Source: Bacillota bacterium (GTDB lineage Bacteria; Eremiobacterota; SpSt-956; JAKJGF01). From it: a stretch of 33,120 nt of DNA. Below are positions 1-7,406 of the stretch, piece after piece. Positions within the stretch are counted from its first letter, which is position 1. Each line of letters starts with the position of its first letter. Location: the NCBI GenBank assembly GCA_029555925.1, contig JAKPQU010000048.1, forward strand, positions 1-33,120, given 5' to 3'. Under the pieces are notes generated by a model. It saw only the letters and a list, made by a program, of their open reading frames with translations. It did no database searches and was not told the DNA's origin. The translations under genes and the position numbers were made by a program.

Positions 1-104
1 CATTATAATTCAATAAAATATACCTGTGCTGCCGTGATATTTTTTTCTCCGGAACACCAGGCAGGTAGACTAACTATGTCTAAAGCTAAATAGTATTAGT
101 TTCG

Positions 105-128
105 TAACTATCCATAAATAATGACCTC
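105..128 (+). repeat. 24-bp dispersed unit, copy 1
   Basis: The sequence running from TAACTATCCATA to ATAATGACCTC is identical to 15891-15914. In both places it directly abuts an array (GTAATGCG here, TCACTTTTCAC there). Outside the 24 bp the two copies share only a rough TTAGTT stretch upstream. Confidence 0.85.
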
Positions 129-199
129 GTAATGCGTAAAGCGTAATGCGTGATGCGCAGGGATTAAACCCGTCACGCGTCACGCGTTACGCGTCACGA
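129..199. repeat. Heptamer array, inverted arrangement
   Basis: The left arm is built of GTAATGC/GTGATGC-like 7-mers and the right arm of CGTCACG/CGTTACG 7-mers, separated by AGGGATTAAACC. The arms are partly complementary, with A:C mismatches and G:U-type positions, so a long imperfect hairpin is possible. Confidence 0.8.
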
Positions 200-341
200 C
201 GACTTAAATTCTAATAAGTTATGAAATACACTATAATATGTTATAAATCAGATTAAGTAAGGTTTTCTGGCTTTTCACTATTCACTGCTCACTTCAGTAG
301 TTCGAACAATGGAATTTAACGACTATTTTTTATATTTTTTA

Positions 342-383
342 TTGCTTTAATATAATATTTTGATATAATAAAAATATTATATT
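342..383 (+). promoter_or_regulatory. Promoter inside a 13-bp AT-only inverted repeat
   Basis: A TTGCTT -35-like hexamer (342-347) and TATAAT (364-369) are 16 bp apart. The arms 349-361 and 371-383 are a perfect 13-bp inverted repeat made only of A and T, and the -10 lies in the 9-bp loop. The ATG of the HEAT gene is about 70 bp downstream. It could be an operator or just AT-rich promoter DNA. Confidence 0.5.
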
Positions 384-440
384 AAAATACTGGTACCTAT
401 AGTTTTACAGAATTTTGAAAAACCGTGAGAGGTAACCCAT

Positions 441-1826
441 ATGTGTCATGAACTCGAAGAATATCTTGATGATTTGATTTCTCAGGACTGGCGAAAAAGG
501 CAGTATGCTGTGGAAAAACTTGATGTTTTTGCTTCTCCTATGGCTCTTGTGCCTCTTATAAAAGCTCTTGAAGATAAAGAACCTTCCGTGAGATGGAGAA
601 CTGCAGAGGCACTTGGAAAAATCAGAGACAGGAGAGCTGTTCCTTATCTTGTACCTTTACTTAAGGATAAAGAAGGAGAAATAAGACTTTCCGCTGTTAA
701 AGCTCTGGGTGAAATCAGGGATATAAGAGCTGTCTTCCCTCTTATTGATTTGCTTTATGATGATTATATAATATTTCAGGATATTACTGTAACACAGGGA
801 GATTACAGGGATAATTCCGTAAAGGGAAGCGTTATTTTTGCCCTTCAAAAGATTGGAGATGCAGGAGCACTTCCGGCACTGAAGAAAATGTTACATAACG
901 AAACACATCCTATGATAAAAGTCCTCCTTGATGAAGCTGTAGCATATATAGAACAGTCTATAGAAGCGGAAATATTCTCTGTAAAACAGGATGATACAAA
1001 ACCTTCGGAAGAATATATGCCTTTAGAAAACATAGAAAAAGATGATGAGATACCAATTGATGAAGAAGAGAATATAGAAGAAATATTCGGCAGTGGTGAT
1101 CATATAGATGGAGATGAAGAAGAACCTGCTATAATAGAAGAAGCTTCCGAAGTAATTCAAGATGACCGGTATGACCCGGAATATCAGGAAAATAAATATA
1201 ATACAACACGCCTTTCCGGAGAGCTTCTGGAGGAAGAACTGAAAAAACAGGAAATGGAAAATGTAATTAAAGAGCAGATTGCAAAATTTGAAAGTACCTG
1301 TATGTTTACAAGAATGGATGGCGTGCAGACCCTGGAAAAGATCGGTAAACCTGCTGTAGAATTACTGGTAAAGGCTCTGGAAGATCAAAACTGGAGGATC
1401 AGGGAAGGAGCTGCAGAGGCTCTTTCATCTATTGGCGATATAAGTGTTCTTTCTGCATTTAAAAAAGCTCTCCCTATAGAACCGGAGGATTCTATAAAAA
1501 ATTGTCTTGAACAGGCAATTGCAAAAATAGAAATAGAATTAGAAGTAAAAACATGTATTGAAAAATTAAGTGATCATAATATGTTTACTCAGCTGGATGC
1601 CATACAGACACTTGAAAAAATAGGTAAAGCTGCCATACCGTATCTTATTGATACCCTTACGGATTCGAACTGGAAAGTCAGGGAAGGCTCGCTGGAAGTT
1701 CTTTCTACCATAGGAGATGAATCTATCCTGGGTGCTTTAAAGGAAGCTTTTGTTGCGGAAACAGATGATTATCTCAGGAAAAATATTCAAAAGATTATCG
1801 ATAAATTCTCGACCGATGATGAATGA
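441..1826 (+). CDS. HEAT-repeat (PBS-lyase-like) scaffold protein
   Basis: Residues 1-175 are helical HEAT/PBS-lyase-type repeats (AVPYLVPLLKD, AVKALGEI). About 195-250 is a strongly acidic, probably disordered linker. Residues 280-365 and 369-455 are an internal duplication, each copy carrying MFT, QTLEKIGK and NW.(V/I)REG followed by a (S/T)IGD turn. There is no signal peptide or membrane segment, so it is likely cytoplasmic. HEAT proteins of this kind usually act as protein-binding scaffolds, and no catalytic motif is visible. ATG at 441 follows GAGAGGTAA. The stop overlaps the ycaO start by 4 bp (ATGA), so the two are translationally coupled and it may be a partner of YcaO. That partnership is inference from gene order. 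Confidence 0.85.
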   Translation: MCHELEEYLDDLISQDWRKRQYAVEKLDVFASPMALVPLIKALEDKEPSVRWRTAEALGKIRDRRAVPYLVPLLKDKEGEIRLSAVKALGEIRDIRAVFPLIDLLYDDYIIFQDITVTQGDYRDNSVKGSVIFALQKIGDAGALPALKKMLHNETHPMIKVLLDEAVAYIEQSIEAEIFSVKQDDTKPSEEYMPLENIEKDDEIPIDEEENIEEIFGSGDHIDGDEEEPAIIEEASEVIQDDRYDPEYQENKYNTTRLSGELLEEELKKQEMENVIKEQIAKFESTCMFTRMDGVQTLEKIGKPAVELLVKALEDQNWRIREGAAEALSSIGDISVLSAFKKALPIEPEDSIKNCLEQAIAKIEIELEVKTCIEKLSDHNMFTQLDAIQTLEKIGKAAIPYLIDTLTDSNWKVREGSLEVLSTIGDESILGALKEAFVAETDDYLRKNIQKIIDKFSTDDE

Positions 1827-3637
1827 TAAATAAACATATTAAAGACAAAAAACCTGAAGAAACTATTTCTAGAATAAGACATATACTGGAGAAACACGGT
1901 ATTCTTATAGAAGAACCTGACGAAGTACTTTCTTTTAATTATCATAATAGATTTTATTCCTTCAGAATCAGGATTAAGGGCACAAATCTTGGAGTTAACG
2001 GAAAAGGTATTACAAAAGAACTGGCCAAAGCAAGTGCTCTGGCGGAATTTATGGAAAGGCTTCAGAATTTCCTTATTTTTGAACCTTCTACCGGTGTCAG
2101 AGTTTCCTTTAATCCTTCCGTAGAAAGAAAATTTCCTTTCCATTTTGATACAAATGAAAAGCTGTTGTCCCCAGAAGATTTTCCCGATATGCCTTCAGAT
2201 TTTAAAGTGTCGAATTTAGACGATGATTTTTTCAGTTTCTGGGAAAATTATAAAAAAATTTTAATAACGCAGAATAAATCTATGCCTTTTCTTCCTTTTT
2301 ATAATGTTTTCGAAGAAAATATTACATATCTTCCGGTAATAATTAAATCAATTTACGGCAGTAATGGTATGGCTGCAGGAAATACTCCGGAGGAAGCTAT
2401 TGTTCAGGGTTTGTCTGAGATACTGGAACGTTATGTAATGACACAGATCTATTTAAAAGAAATTGCTCTTCCTTCCGTTCCGGAGGAATACCTGAAAAAA
2501 TATACTCCCCGTCAGTACAGTATGATTAAATCCATTGAAAAAACCGGTGATTACAGAGTTATAGTAAAAGATTGTTCCCTCGGGAAAGGATTTCCTGTTA
2601 CAGGGGTAATATTTTTATTGAGGCACAGTAATAAATATGCTTTTAAGCTGGGTTCTGACCCTGATATTGCCATTGCGCTGGAAAGGTGTCTCACGGAATT
2701 TTTTCAGGGTAAAGATACAAGAAATATGGATTATAAAATGCTTCCTATAGATTTACTCCCTTCCTTCAAAGAAAGAAACATAGAATATGATATGGTCAGG
2801 GTTACCAACGGACAGGTAAATTATCCTGATTCTATTTTTGAAGATAACCTGTCTTTTTCCTCTTTTACAACATTGAATTCTGCCTCTCAGAAAGAGAGGC
2901 TGAAATTTCTTCTGGATTTTATAAAGAAAAGAAATCATAACATATATATAAGAGATGTCTCTTTTCTAGGGTTTAATTCCTATTATATTATAATTCCCGG
3001 TATGTCCGAAGTATCCTGTGGAAGCTTGAAATTAAATCCTAAAAGAGATTTCGATAGAATGGAATATCTGTCAAAATTAAGCAATTTAGATAACAGTGAA
3101 CTTGAAAAACTGGCCATTGATCTTGAAGGATTTATCTTTAAAAACAGAAGAAATCTGACTGTTAATGACTACCTGGGCGGTATTTATCCTTCTATGAGAT
3201 TGAATTTATCTCTTTTAATTTCCGTTATTTATTATAAACTGGGAGATTTTGAGAAATCTTATAAACACCACGTGAGTTTTTTAGAAAATCTGAATAATCA
3301 TGGAAATATACACAGATTATATTATTTTCAGGCGGTAAAAGAATTTCTCTGTCTTTCTACCAGGTATGGCAGAGATGTTGAAAAGAAGAAGCATATATTA
3401 ATGTCTCTCTTTGATAAAGATACTGTCAGAAAGGTTATCCACAGTTATGAAGATATAAATAATTTCTTTAACTCTCTGTCTTTACCTCCATGCTGGAATT
3501 GTGATGCCTGCTCCGAATATGTTAACTGTCCTTATAAATATGTAGAAAGTATTTATATTACCCTGAAGGAACATATAAAGAAAAATCCTGTAAACCAGAT
3601 GGGTTTGAAAGATGTTTTCTCTGTACGTGACGCGTAA
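1823..3637 (+). CDS. ycaO: YcaO-domain ATP-dependent protein, E. coli YcaO type
   Basis: All three ATP-binding YcaO signatures are present: SALAEFMER (71-79), EAIVQGLSEILER (191-203) and ALERCLTEFFQ (285-295). Further blocks typical of E. coli YcaO are NGKGITK, NGMAAGNT and IIIPGMSEV. At 604 residues it is close to the E. coli protein (586), including the C-terminal helical extension. E. coli YcaO has been linked to RimO-dependent beta-methylthiolation of ribosomal protein S12; other YcaOs make azolines or thioamides in peptides. Unlike E. coli, the tail has CxxCxxCx5C (C557, C560, C563, C569), a possible metal site. It is coupled to the HEAT gene by a 4-bp overlap. The last residues RDA and the TAA stop are encoded by a heptamer repeat. 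A peptide-modifying role cannot be excluded. Confidence 0.9.
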   Translation: MINKHIKDKKPEETISRIRHILEKHGILIEEPDEVLSFNYHNRFYSFRIRIKGTNLGVNGKGITKELAKASALAEFMERLQNFLIFEPSTGVRVSFNPSVERKFPFHFDTNEKLLSPEDFPDMPSDFKVSNLDDDFFSFWENYKKILITQNKSMPFLPFYNVFEENITYLPVIIKSIYGSNGMAAGNTPEEAIVQGLSEILERYVMTQIYLKEIALPSVPEEYLKKYTPRQYSMIKSIEKTGDYRVIVKDCSLGKGFPVTGVIFLLRHSNKYAFKLGSDPDIAIALERCLTEFFQGKDTRNMDYKMLPIDLLPSFKERNIEYDMVRVTNGQVNYPDSIFEDNLSFSSFTTLNSASQKERLKFLLDFIKKRNHNIYIRDVSFLGFNSYYIIIPGMSEVSCGSLKLNPKRDFDRMEYLSKLSNLDNSELEKLAIDLEGFIFKNRRNLTVNDYLGGIYPSMRLNLSLLISVIYYKLGDFEKSYKHHVSFLENLNNHGNIHRLYYFQAVKEFLCLSTRYGRDVEKKKHILMSLFDKDTVRKVIHSYEDINNFFNSLSLPPCWNCDACSEYVNCPYKYVESIYITLKEHIKKNPVNQMGLKDVFSVRDA

Positions 3638-3744
3638 CGCGTAACACGTGACGCGTGGTTCGTGATGCGTAATGCGTGATTGCGTGTTTTACCGGTACCG
3701 GGCGACCACAGGGGGTCTATAATCGTGACCGTAACGCGTCACGG
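3626..3744. repeat. Composite repeat copy A: heptamers plus 23-bp core
   Basis: GTGACGC/GTAACGC 7-mers run from 3626 to about 3684. They are followed by a core (3685-3707, containing TTTTACCGGTACCGGGCG) and then a second short array near 3723-3743 starting TCGTGACC. The 23-bp core is identical to the reverse complement of 12230-12252. The array begins inside the ycaO reading frame. Confidence 0.85.
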
Positions 3745-3755
3745 CTAAACATCCC

Positions 3756-3810
3756 TTTCACTTTTCACCCTTCACCCTTCACCCTTCACTTCTCACGACT
3801 CACGACTCAC
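3756..3810. repeat. TTCACCC/TTCACTT/CTCACGA heptamer array
   Basis: Tandem 7-mers with invariant TCAC and variable remaining bases: three TTCACCC-type units, then TTCACTT, CTCACGA, CTCACGA. On the minus strand the array supplies the TGA stop of the radical SAM gene (3807-3809). Confidence 0.85.
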
Positions 3811-4895
3811 TGAATCCAGCACTGCGGATCCGGCGAAAAAGGATCTCCTGTAAGTCCATATGCCACACATGGATTCCCCAGGCAGACCATATTGTAATCA
3901 CAGGAACTGCATTTCTGAAAATTACCGGGATCTCTGGATTTTATCATAAGAGGGTGATTTTCTATAATATCTGACAGGTTATCTTCAGGCAGACGACCCA
4001 GGATTATCGGTAAACGTCTGCAGAGAAGAACGGTTCCGTCTGATAATATGCTCAGGCATGTATAACCCATATAACACCTGGTATCCTTAATCTCTTTACC
4101 CGGTTCTGACAGTTCTCCATAAATAAGAGGTGTAAAAAGGTGATCCTTTGTACCAAATCTTATGTTAAAGCCCCAGGAATTTAATTCCTCTGCATAACGC
4201 AAATAATCCAGCAAAAAACTTCTGTAATCTTCTGCCGGCATAAGTGAAGATGCTTCCTTTTCTGCATTTCCTATGGCAACTTCCCTGGCAAAGGCAAAAT
4301 TACCTGCCCCCCACTGGGCAGCTACGGTCATTGCAGTGAATAGCTTGTTTATATTGTGTTTGCACAGAGTAAACATGAGTCCTGTTTCAATCCCGTTATT
4401 ATGCAGAATTTTTATGGCAGAAGGGATGAGATCGAAGCTTCCTTCTTTTCTGGCACTGTCATGATAGGTTTTATCTCCGTCCAGACTGAATTGATAGCCG
4501 GTTACCCGGTAATAACGGAGTTTTTCAGCTATTTCCTCTGTAATGCTGTCGGGATTGCCCATGAATTTGAAATTTTTAAAATCTCTTTTTATAGCTTCTT
4601 CAAGCAACTTGAAGATATCTTTCCTGAGAAGGGGATCTCCGCCTGTAAAATTTATCTGTCCCTTTAATTTCTTTGAATCCAGATAAAATCTGTACTGATC
4701 AAGTATTTTTATACAATCGGCAAGGGACAGTTCATTTTTTCGTTCACTTTCATAGGTCGGAGAATTTACCATATAACAGTGGCGGCATTGGGATTGACAT
4801 AGAGCTGTCACATGCCATTGAAGATTTACTATGCCGGCCGGTCCTCCTACCGGTGCTGTCCTGTTCCGCAGGGATTTATGCAATTTAAAATTCAT
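3807..4895 (-). CDS. SPASM-domain radical SAM enzyme
   Basis: CX3CX2C (CQSQCRHC, C33/C37/C40 from the ATG) binds the SAM-cleaving 4Fe-4S cluster, followed by the GGDP motif (85-88). The C-terminal SPASM region has eight cysteines (about C274, C280, C292, C329, C332, C338, C343, C359), enough for two auxiliary clusters. The family includes peptide-modifying enzymes (PqqE, AlbA, sactisynthases) and sulfatase-maturing enzymes; the substrate is unknown here. The open frame extends to a GTG at 4904, but AAAGAGGTG overlaps that codon and lies 6 nt before ATG 4895, so ATG 4895 (362 residues) is preferred. It lies in the same strand block as the Cys/Ser-rich protein at 6875-7303, separated by a TPR membrane gene. 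The stop comes from a repeat. Confidence 0.88.
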   Translation of the reverse strand: MNFKLHKSLRNRTAPVGGPAGIVNLQWHVTALCQSQCRHCYMVNSPTYESERKNELSLADCIKILDQYRFYLDSKKLKGQINFTGGDPLLRKDIFKLLEEAIKRDFKNFKFMGNPDSITEEIAEKLRYYRVTGYQFSLDGDKTYHDSARKEGSFDLIPSAIKILHNNGIETGLMFTLCKHNINKLFTAMTVAAQWGAGNFAFAREVAIGNAEKEASSLMPAEDYRSFLLDYLRYAEELNSWGFNIRFGTKDHLFTPLIYGELSEPGKEIKDTRCYMGYTCLSILSDGTVLLCRRLPIILGRLPEDNLSDIIENHPLMIKSRDPGNFQKCSSCDYNMVCLGNPCVAYGLTGDPFSPDPQCWIQ

Positions 4896-4915
4896 GAATA
4901 TCACCTCTTTATTTA

Positions 4916-4936
4916 CGTCACGCGTTACGCGTCACG
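4916..4936. repeat. Heptamer array (CGTCACG/CGTTACG)
   Basis: Three 7-mers, CGTCACG CGTTACG CGTCACG, fill most of the 55-bp gap between the TPR membrane gene and the radical SAM gene. Confidence 0.85.
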
Positions 4937-4950
4937 GGAGCAAATATGTA

Positions 4951-6741
4951 TTATTTATGTTCACCACAGTAATTGTCCATCTTCTGGCCTGAGGCTTTCT
5001 CCAGATCTTTAACAAAAGACTCTTCTAAATTGTAACCTTTTTCTTTTAACTTATTAATATCTTCCCATGCTTTTTTATATTCTTTTTGTTTGAAATAAGA
5101 AAAAGCCCTGTTTTGATAGAGAACAGGATAGGAAGAGTTTATGGTTAAAGCACTGGTAAAATCCTCTATTGCTTTATTGTATTCCCCTTTCATATTATAA
5201 ATAGTCCCTCTGTAATTGTAGATTTCTATTGACTGAGGCTTATATGTCAGTATATGTGTAAAATCTTCTATGGCTTTATCGTAATTTCCTGTGCTATAAA
5301 AAGCAATGCCTCTTTCAAGATAAATATCACAATCTTCATATATATTCAGGGCACAGGTAAAATCATTTATGGCTTTATTATATTCACCTGTTATTTTATA
5401 GAGTTTTCCTCTGTTATAATAAGCTTCCCCGTAATCAGGCCTGATACTTAAAGCACGGTTGAAATCATTTAGTGCCATATCGTATTCTTCACTGTCTGTA
5501 TAATAAAGTCCCCGCCCGTTATATGCTTTATATAAATCAGGATATTTCTTCAGAGCATCATTCCATAAAGTCAGACTGTTTTTCCATACACTGCATCTTT
5601 CATAACTTATGAAAGAACATATTCCTATTATTATAATAAGGCATGTTGATAAAATAATCTTATAGATTTTTTTATTGCCTTCCCATAGCCTGCAGGTCAT
5701 TATGGCACACCAGAGAAAAATACCGAATGAAGGTATATAGATGTATCTATCGGCTACGGGAACATCGGGATGTATCGTAAAGAACAGGTTTGATACTGGA
5801 ATATAAAAGATTAAAAACCAGGCAAGAGAAAAAAATATTTTCCTGTCTTTAATATATGAGTAAATAAGAGAGCATATCAGAAAAATAAACAGGCAGATGG
5901 ATAAAATAAAGGAAGTCTCTATTCTGGCCGGATATATGGCACTTAATTGTCCAGGCCACCATATGATTTCAAAATACTTCCCCAGGATTTTAACAGATGT
6001 ATTTATATTATGTGTATAACCTCTTATCATTTCCTCTCTGTTTCCCTGGGCATGTAAGAAAAAGAGAGGTATTTCAATGACCATTACCGTTAAAATATAT
6101 GGCAGAAAAGATATTGTCTTATAGAAGAGACTTTTCCCTTCAGAAAAATCAGGTAAACAGTAAAGCAGTAATAGTACAAAAGGAAAAAGGCAGCTTACAG
6201 GATGGGACAGAATGGCAAAAACAAGTGAAATAACAGAGATGATTTTATATGATATATGGTCAGAAGATATTATGAAAAAATGTAAAGACAGGAATATAAA
6301 TAATCCTGCCAGCAAAAGAGGTCTGCCGGAAATCCATGCGACTAATTCAATATGGACAGGATGTGTGGCAAATAATAACAGGGTAACATATGAGATGTAT
6401 TTATTGTTAAATAATTTCATTGTAATAAGATATAGAGGGATAAGGGTTATTATAAATATTATCAGGTTTGTCAGATGGTATCCGTAATAGTGAAGTTTCC
6501 AGATTGAATAATCCAGGGAATAGGTAATAAAAACAACAGGCTGGTAATAATTTCCTCTGTCCATATTACTTAAAGGATTCAGAATGAGTTTGAAGCTATT
6601 CCAGTTAAAATTTCTTATGTATTCATGATTAAGATAGTACGGATCATCAAGATTAACAAATGTATTATTAAGGCAGTTAATATGGATAATCAGAGCCAGT
6701 AGAATTATATAATATAAAGGTTTTATGTTAAAGTTTCCCAA
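4951..6741 (-). CDS. TMTC-like multi-membrane protein with C-terminal TPRs
   Basis: The first about 385 residues contain many hydrophobic segments, typical of GT-C-fold membrane glycosyltransferases. An early NLDDPYYL motif (D32, D33) sits where these enzymes carry their acidic loop, and YYQPVV and GYHLTNLIIF match the TMTC/DUF1736-type pattern. From about 395 to 580 there are five or six TPRs (for example DYGEAYYNRGKLYKITGEY). Eukaryotic TMTCs transfer mannose to proteins; bacterial homologues are mostly uncharacterised, so the donor and acceptor are unknown. The start is TTG at 6741, with GAGGG about 8 nt upstream. A hairpin terminator separates it from the gene upstream. Confidence 0.8.
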   Translation of the reverse strand: MGNFNIKPLYYIILLALIIHINCLNNTFVNLDDPYYLNHEYIRNFNWNSFKLILNPLSNMDRGNYYQPVVFITYSLDYSIWKLHYYGYHLTNLIIFIITLIPLYLITMKLFNNKYISYVTLLLFATHPVHIELVAWISGRPLLLAGLFIFLSLHFFIISSDHISYKIISVISLVFAILSHPVSCLFPFVLLLLYCLPDFSEGKSLFYKTISFLPYILTVMVIEIPLFFLHAQGNREEMIRGYTHNINTSVKILGKYFEIIWWPGQLSAIYPARIETSFILSICLFIFLICSLIYSYIKDRKIFFSLAWFLIFYIPVSNLFFTIHPDVPVADRYIYIPSFGIFLWCAIMTCRLWEGNKKIYKIILSTCLIIIIGICSFISYERCSVWKNSLTLWNDALKKYPDLYKAYNGRGLYYTDSEEYDMALNDFNRALSIRPDYGEAYYNRGKLYKITGEYNKAINDFTCALNIYEDCDIYLERGIAFYSTGNYDKAIEDFTHILTYKPQSIEIYNYRGTIYNMKGEYNKAIEDFTSALTINSSYPVLYQNRAFSYFKQKEYKKAWEDINKLKEKGYNLEESFVKDLEKASGQKMDNYCGEHK

Positions 6742-6784
6742 ATGTTTTCCCTCTGGTCAGTTTAGTAAAAGTCCGCATATTTAA

Positions 6785-6809
6785 AAGGGCGATTCCCAAA
6801 ATCGCCCTT
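6785..6809 (-). terminator. Intrinsic terminator after the Cys/Ser-rich gene
   Basis: A perfect 10-bp stem, AAGGGCGATT / AATCGCCCTT, has a 5-nt loop. Reading the minus strand the stem ends in CTTTTAAA, a short U tract. It lies about 65 bp past the stop at 6875 and would insulate that gene from the TPR membrane gene. Confidence 0.75.
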
Positions 6810-6874
6810 CCGTCAAAAAACTATATTTTCAACATATGATTTACTCATATATGCTGTTCCGTTAGTGAAATTAA

Positions 6875-7303
6875 CTACCAGGAACAGTTTGAACATCCGG
6901 AACTGCCTGTAAGTTCCGCTCCTGTTTCTGCAGCCCAGTGAGCAGTGGAACAACTGGAACATCCATAATAACTGCTTCCGCCCCAGCTGCAGGAACTGCA
7001 GTTTGAACAGCTTCCGTCATAGGCGCTGTATCCCCGGACATCTCCTTCTTCTTTTGGTAATGGACCGGCTTTACGCGGTTTCCCTCCTCCTACAAAAACA
7101 TTTATATTAACAGGGGAAGGCACTTTCGGCGGGAAAGGCGGATGTTTCGGCGGAGGACATCTCCTTGGTATTCTGGGCGGCCCTTCCATTTGCCCTGCTT
7201 CTTTCAGAGCATCTCTTAATTTTTCCGGTGGTATTTTAAGTTCTTCCAGTTTTTCGTCAGGTACATTGAAAAAAGTACCGTCTTTACTTCTGAGTATGGC
7301 CAT
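6875..7303 (-). CDS. Small Cys/Ser-rich protein, candidate modified peptide precursor
   Basis: Unrecognised 142-residue protein with three zones. Residues 1-38 are leader-like and charged, with SKDGTFFNVPDEKLEELKIP. Residues 41-65 are rich in Pro with basic residues (RIPRRCPPPKHPPFPPK). Residues 96-142 hold 7 of the 8 cysteines with many Ser, Gly, Trp and Tyr. CSxCS occurs at 99-103, 102-106, 115-119 and 137-141, and CSW at 105-107 and at the very C-terminus. There is no signal peptide or membrane segment. A strong SD (AAGGAGG) precedes ATG 7303, with its own promoter and terminator, suggesting high independent expression. A leader plus Cys/Ser core beside Cys-cluster proteins suggests a RiPP precursor or a metal-binding peptide; both are inference. 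Confidence 0.8.
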   Translation of the reverse strand: MAILRSKDGTFFNVPDEKLEELKIPPEKLRDALKEAGQMEGPPRIPRRCPPPKHPPFPPKVPSPVNINVFVGGGKPRKAGPLPKEEGDVRGYSAYDGSCSNCSSCSWGGSSYYGCSSCSTAHWAAETGAELTGSSGCSNCSW

Positions 7304-7354
7304 TTAATTTTACCTCCTTAAATATTTTATCATAGTTTTAACCTGATGAATTAC

Positions 7355-7363
7355 ATTATAACA
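7355..7363 (-). promoter_or_regulatory. Extended -10 promoter (TGTTATAAT)
   Basis: On the minus strand TGTTATAAT matches TGnTATAAT exactly. No good -35 is seen 16-18 bp upstream (TTTATT), as is usual for extended -10 promoters. Predicted transcription starts about 45 nt before the ATG at 7303. Confidence 0.5.
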
Positions 7364-7406
7364 TATGTGGAATAAAAAATAAAATAATTTAAATCTACAG
7401 GAATTT

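Larger units (their letters stand above)
1..440. other. Gene-free leader region with repeats and promoter
   Basis: No supportable gene is seen here. The stretch holds a copy of a 24-bp dispersed unit (105-128), a heptamer array in inverted arrangement (129-199), a short TTTTCAC/TTCACTG stretch (about 272-294), and an AT-only inverted repeat with promoter elements (342-383) ahead of the HEAT gene. Confidence 0.7.

Noticed and set aside
1823..3637. Azole-forming (TOMM) YcaO acting on the Cys/Ser-rich protein
   Set aside because: The sequence follows E. coli YcaO in every conserved block. No cyclodehydratase C/E1-like partner, RRE protein or SagB-like dehydrogenase is seen. Kept only as an open alternative.
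4896..4904. GTG 4904 as start of the radical SAM gene
   Set aside because: The Shine-Dalgarno AAAGAGGTG overlaps this codon; the in-frame ATG at 4895 has correct spacing.
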